Source: an uncultured Allomuricauda sp. | Lineage (GTDB): Bacteria > Bacteroidota > Bacteroidia > Flavobacteriales > Flavobacteriaceae | Length of the DNA stretch: 64,000 bases | Assembly: GCF_947499695.1 (NCBI RefSeq) | Contig: NZ_CANMPQ010000001.1 | Coordinates: 1,550,001 to 1,614,000, forward strand | Direction of reading: 5' to 3' | Shown here: piece by piece, positions 62,180 to 64,000 of the stretch | Numbering within the stretch: the stretch's first letter is position 1 | Layout of the letters: every line of letters begins with the position of its first letter | Program-made: the position numbers and the translations under genes | The notes under the pieces: generated by a model | The model's input: only the letters and a program-made list of their open reading frames with translations | Database searches by the model: none | What the model was told of the DNA's origin: nothing

Positions 62180-63592
62180 CTACAATTGACTTATTTCAGT
62201 ATCTAACCAAGATAACCTGTTTTCTATCCAGTTGGTCAAATACCCTATTTCTTCTTCATAACTACTACCTACAAAGTTGTTGGGCCATATATAAGTTCCG
62301 AGGACAGGCCAGGTGTCGAAATTTTGTACCACTGAACCTGACTCATTCAATTGCAATAGATACGCATCAATGTGGTCCATAATAGCCGCATTTGACAGCT
62401 GCCCACCTCTTAAACTCGACCAACGTTCTTGTAACTGCGCAACAAATGCTGGATCTTCCAATAGTCTATCCCACCAAAAGGGTACCAGCCAAATATCATC
62501 TGGGCAACGATCATTAAATTTATAGGCCCAAACATTTGGACTACCGCCGCCACAATAATCAGCATTACCAAAGGCCAGGTTAAAATCCCAAATGGGACCC
62601 ATTTTTAATTTTTCGTTTTTATCCTTGTGCATAAAAGTGCTCAATCGATAACCATCGACATTATTGGACAACTCGTTCAACAAGAAAAAGTCTATAAAGC
62701 TTTCCTTATCTATAAAATTAGCATAGCCCAAATCCGGATCTAAAAAATCTTCTGAGGCAAGTGCATCCTCAAAATCGGCCATGTATGTCGAAATATATTC
62801 TTTTTGCTCTGCGGTAATGTCCTCGGCATCCGGATATTCGTAAAGAAAATATGTTTCTTGTCCTCCTGAGGCATTGGGTGGAGGATATGCAGACACAAAT
62901 GAGTTTAGTTCGTTATACCCTTCACCTAAATTATTCCCTGCTGTTTTATCGATCTTCAATATATAACCTCCGGTAAGATCTTCTCCAGAATTTTCATCAT
63001 CTTTTAGCTTATTTATATCTATGCGCTCCCCATCTCTTTTTAATTTCTCCATAAAAACATACACACCTTGGTATTGATCATTTAATGTTAAATCAACGAA
63101 AAGGGTTCTACTTGCATATTGGTCTAAATCCCTGGCTATGTCATATATTAAAACATTTCGCATTAAGGTTTTGTCGCTGTAAGGACCGTATAATATCCAA
63201 TCTTCTTCTTCTGGAAATCCAAAAAGTGATACGTTAATGTCTTCACCATTCTCGTCCCAGGTCTCTAGCCCATAAGATTTTTTATCGAAAATAAGTTGTG
63301 ATGTGGCGCCTCTGAATTCAATACCCAGATTCCCTTTATAAATAGTATCGCCAGTTACAACAAACTTAGCTTCTGAGCTTATCTTAGGTTCATCAACAAT
63401 TACACCTCCATTTGTATTTACAAATACTTGTGGCAAGCGGTCCTGTAATGGTATTTCAGTATTCTCATCATCTTCACCGGTTTCATCATCGGTGACCACT
63501 ATAGAATTGTCACTACTACAAGAAAAGGAAAGAAGCGATGCGATAAGTAAACCTAAAATTTTTATGTGTTTTGTTTGGAAAAGAAGGGTCAT
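62180..63592 (-). CDS. CotH-kinase-family lipoprotein
   Basis: 470 residues from the ATG at 63590-63592 (MTLLFQTK). Lipobox LLSFSCSSDN and an acidic linker. The CotH pattern includes GIEFRGATSQLIFDKKSYGL, DWILYGPYSDKTLMRNVLIY, VYVFMEKLKRDGERIDI, GGYILKIDKT and GPIWDFNLAFGNA with the DxD-like metal site. Some CotH proteins are atypical secreted protein kinases; here it would act on the cell surface. It is followed, 22 bases on, by the M20 gene. Confidence 0.85.
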   Translation of the reverse strand: MTLLFQTKHIKILGLLIASLLSFSCSSDNSIVVTDDETGEDDENTEIPLQDRLPQVFVNTNGGVIVDEPKISSEAKFVVTGDTIYKGNLGIEFRGATSQLIFDKKSYGLETWDENGEDINVSLFGFPEEEDWILYGPYSDKTLMRNVLIYDIARDLDQYASRTLFVDLTLNDQYQGVYVFMEKLKRDGERIDINKLKDDENSGEDLTGGYILKIDKTAGNNLGEGYNELNSFVSAYPPPNASGGQETYFLYEYPDAEDITAEQKEYISTYMADFEDALASEDFLDPDLGYANFIDKESFIDFFLLNELSNNVDGYRLSTFMHKDKNEKLKMGPIWDFNLAFGNADYCGGGSPNVWAYKFNDRCPDDIWLVPFWWDRLLEDPAFVAQLQERWSSLRGGQLSNAAIMDHIDAYLLQLNESGSVVQNFDTWPVLGTYIWPNNFVGSSYEEEIGYLTNWIENRLSWLDTEISQL

Positions 63593-63621
63593 GTCAATTT
63601 TTTGACACCAATTTACCAAAT

Positions 63622-64000
63622 CTAATCGATGTAACCCATTTGTTGCATCCACTCATCATTGAACATTTTGCCAACGTATCTGCTTCCATGATCATGGAAA
63701 AGTACTACAACAACATCATCTTTGGTGAATTGCTCTTTTAACTGAAGGAGTCCCTTTATTGCCGCCCCTGCAGAATTACCCAAAAACATGCCCTCTTCCT
63801 TGGCCAAACGTTGAGTATAAACAGCTGCATCTTTGTCTGTTACCTTGGTAAAGCCGTCTATAACATCGAAGTTGACATTTTTCGGAAGAATATCCTCCCC
63901 GATTCCCTCGGTAACATATGGGTAAATTTCATTTTCATCGAAAATCCCAGTTTCATGATACTTTTTAAATACCGAACCATAGGTATCGATACCCCAAACT
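63622..64000 (-). CDS. Cystathionine beta-synthase-like PLP enzyme, N-terminus outside window
   Basis: Only the last ~125 residues are in the window; the frame runs off the right edge. The visible sequence includes DTYGSVFKKYHETG, PYVTEGIGEDILPKNVNFDV, FLGNSAGAAIKGLLQL and VVVLFHDHGSRYVGKMFNDE, matching the C-terminal half of cystathionine beta-synthase/cysteine-synthase-type enzymes. The FHDHGSRYVGK segment favours cystathionine beta-synthase. No CBS regulatory domain follows, as the frame stops at 63622. Confidence 0.85.
   Translation of the reverse strand, partial: VWGIDTYGSVFKKYHETGIFDENEIYPYVTEGIGEDILPKNVNFDVIDGFTKVTDKDAAVYTQRLAKEEGMFLGNSAGAAIKGLLQLKEQFTKDDVVVVLFHDHGSRYVGKMFNDEWMQQMGYID

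Noticed and set aside
1..64000. CRISPR array, rRNA genes, IS transposases or tandem repeats
   Set aside because: No regularly spaced repeats, rRNA-like stretches or transposase motifs were seen on either strand.

Overview
The window looks like a chromosome segment of a marine-type member of the Flavobacteriaceae (Bacteroidota). The evidence is low GC, A-rich leaders without strong Shine-Dalgarno sites, many short lipoproteins and outer-membrane barrels, a membrane-bound AraC regulator, CarboxypepD_reg-type domains, a YpdA-type reductase and Bacteroidota-style tyrosine recombinase features. No rRNA, complete tRNA, CRISPR array or IS transposase was seen.

Layout. (1) 1-13.2 kb is an accessory island. 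It starts with the C-terminal part of a tyrosine integrase and ends near a tRNA-3'-end-like sequence plus terminator (13171-13252). It holds a tight minus-strand operon encoding a C5-cytosine DNA methyltransferase, a thymidine-phosphorylase-like protein and a 1221-aa zinc-finger/kinase-like/P-loop ATPase protein. Divergent to it are two PD-(D/E)XK-type proteins. I consider this five-gene module the best candidate here for an undescribed anti-phage (modification/restriction-like) system. Next come two small membrane/exported proteins and a trio of genes (metzincin-like peptidase, unknown protein, PG-binding M15 peptidase) without visible signal peptides. (2) 13.3-21.6 kb holds small proteins, an XRE regulator beside a 26-bp palindrome, a run of exported or membrane proteins of unknown role, a small Cys-rich protein and an FAD oxidase. 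(3) 21.7-27.7 kb (minus) encodes a membrane-anchored amidohydrolase, a metallo-beta-lactamase-fold hydrolase, an M4-like metallopeptidase and a membrane protein. (4) 28.3-34.5 kb has an AraC-type membrane regulator, a DJ-1/PfpI lipoprotein, a beta-lactamase-like protein without its catalytic residues, Rpe, a YpdA-type flavoprotein and an unknown protein.

(5) 45.7 down to 34.5 kb is a long minus-strand run of closely packed genes. Three of its proteins carry a Rieske [2Fe-2S] domain fused to three different partners: an FMN glutamate-synthase domain, a ThDP (acetolactate synthase/pyruvate oxidase-like) enzyme, and a ferric-reductase-like haem membrane domain. A CPA1 antiporter, YHS, LysE, DinB, NRDE/TANGO2 and ATP-grasp proteins lie with them. 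This looks like an uncharacterised redox system. (6) 46.0-49.9 kb has an ECF sigma factor, an anti-sigma-like membrane protein and a Spy/CpxP-like protein, divergent from EF-hand, YHYH, MORN and SCO1-type genes. (7) 49.9-64 kb has a DUF4062-LytTR fusion, ketoglutarate-semialdehyde-type dehydrogenase, a formylglycine-generating-enzyme-like lipoprotein, a sulfite-dehydrogenase pair (Mo protein plus cytochrome c), a kinase-M23-PLP phospholyase-like fusion, an exonuclease/GIY-YIG protein, an aldose epimerase-like protein, an M20 peptidase, a CotH protein and the C-terminal end of a cystathionine beta-synthase-like enzyme. From 28 kb rightward the content is mostly metabolic or core-like; the left 21 kb is accessory.

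All functional calls come from reading motifs and family resemblance by eye. No database search was run.
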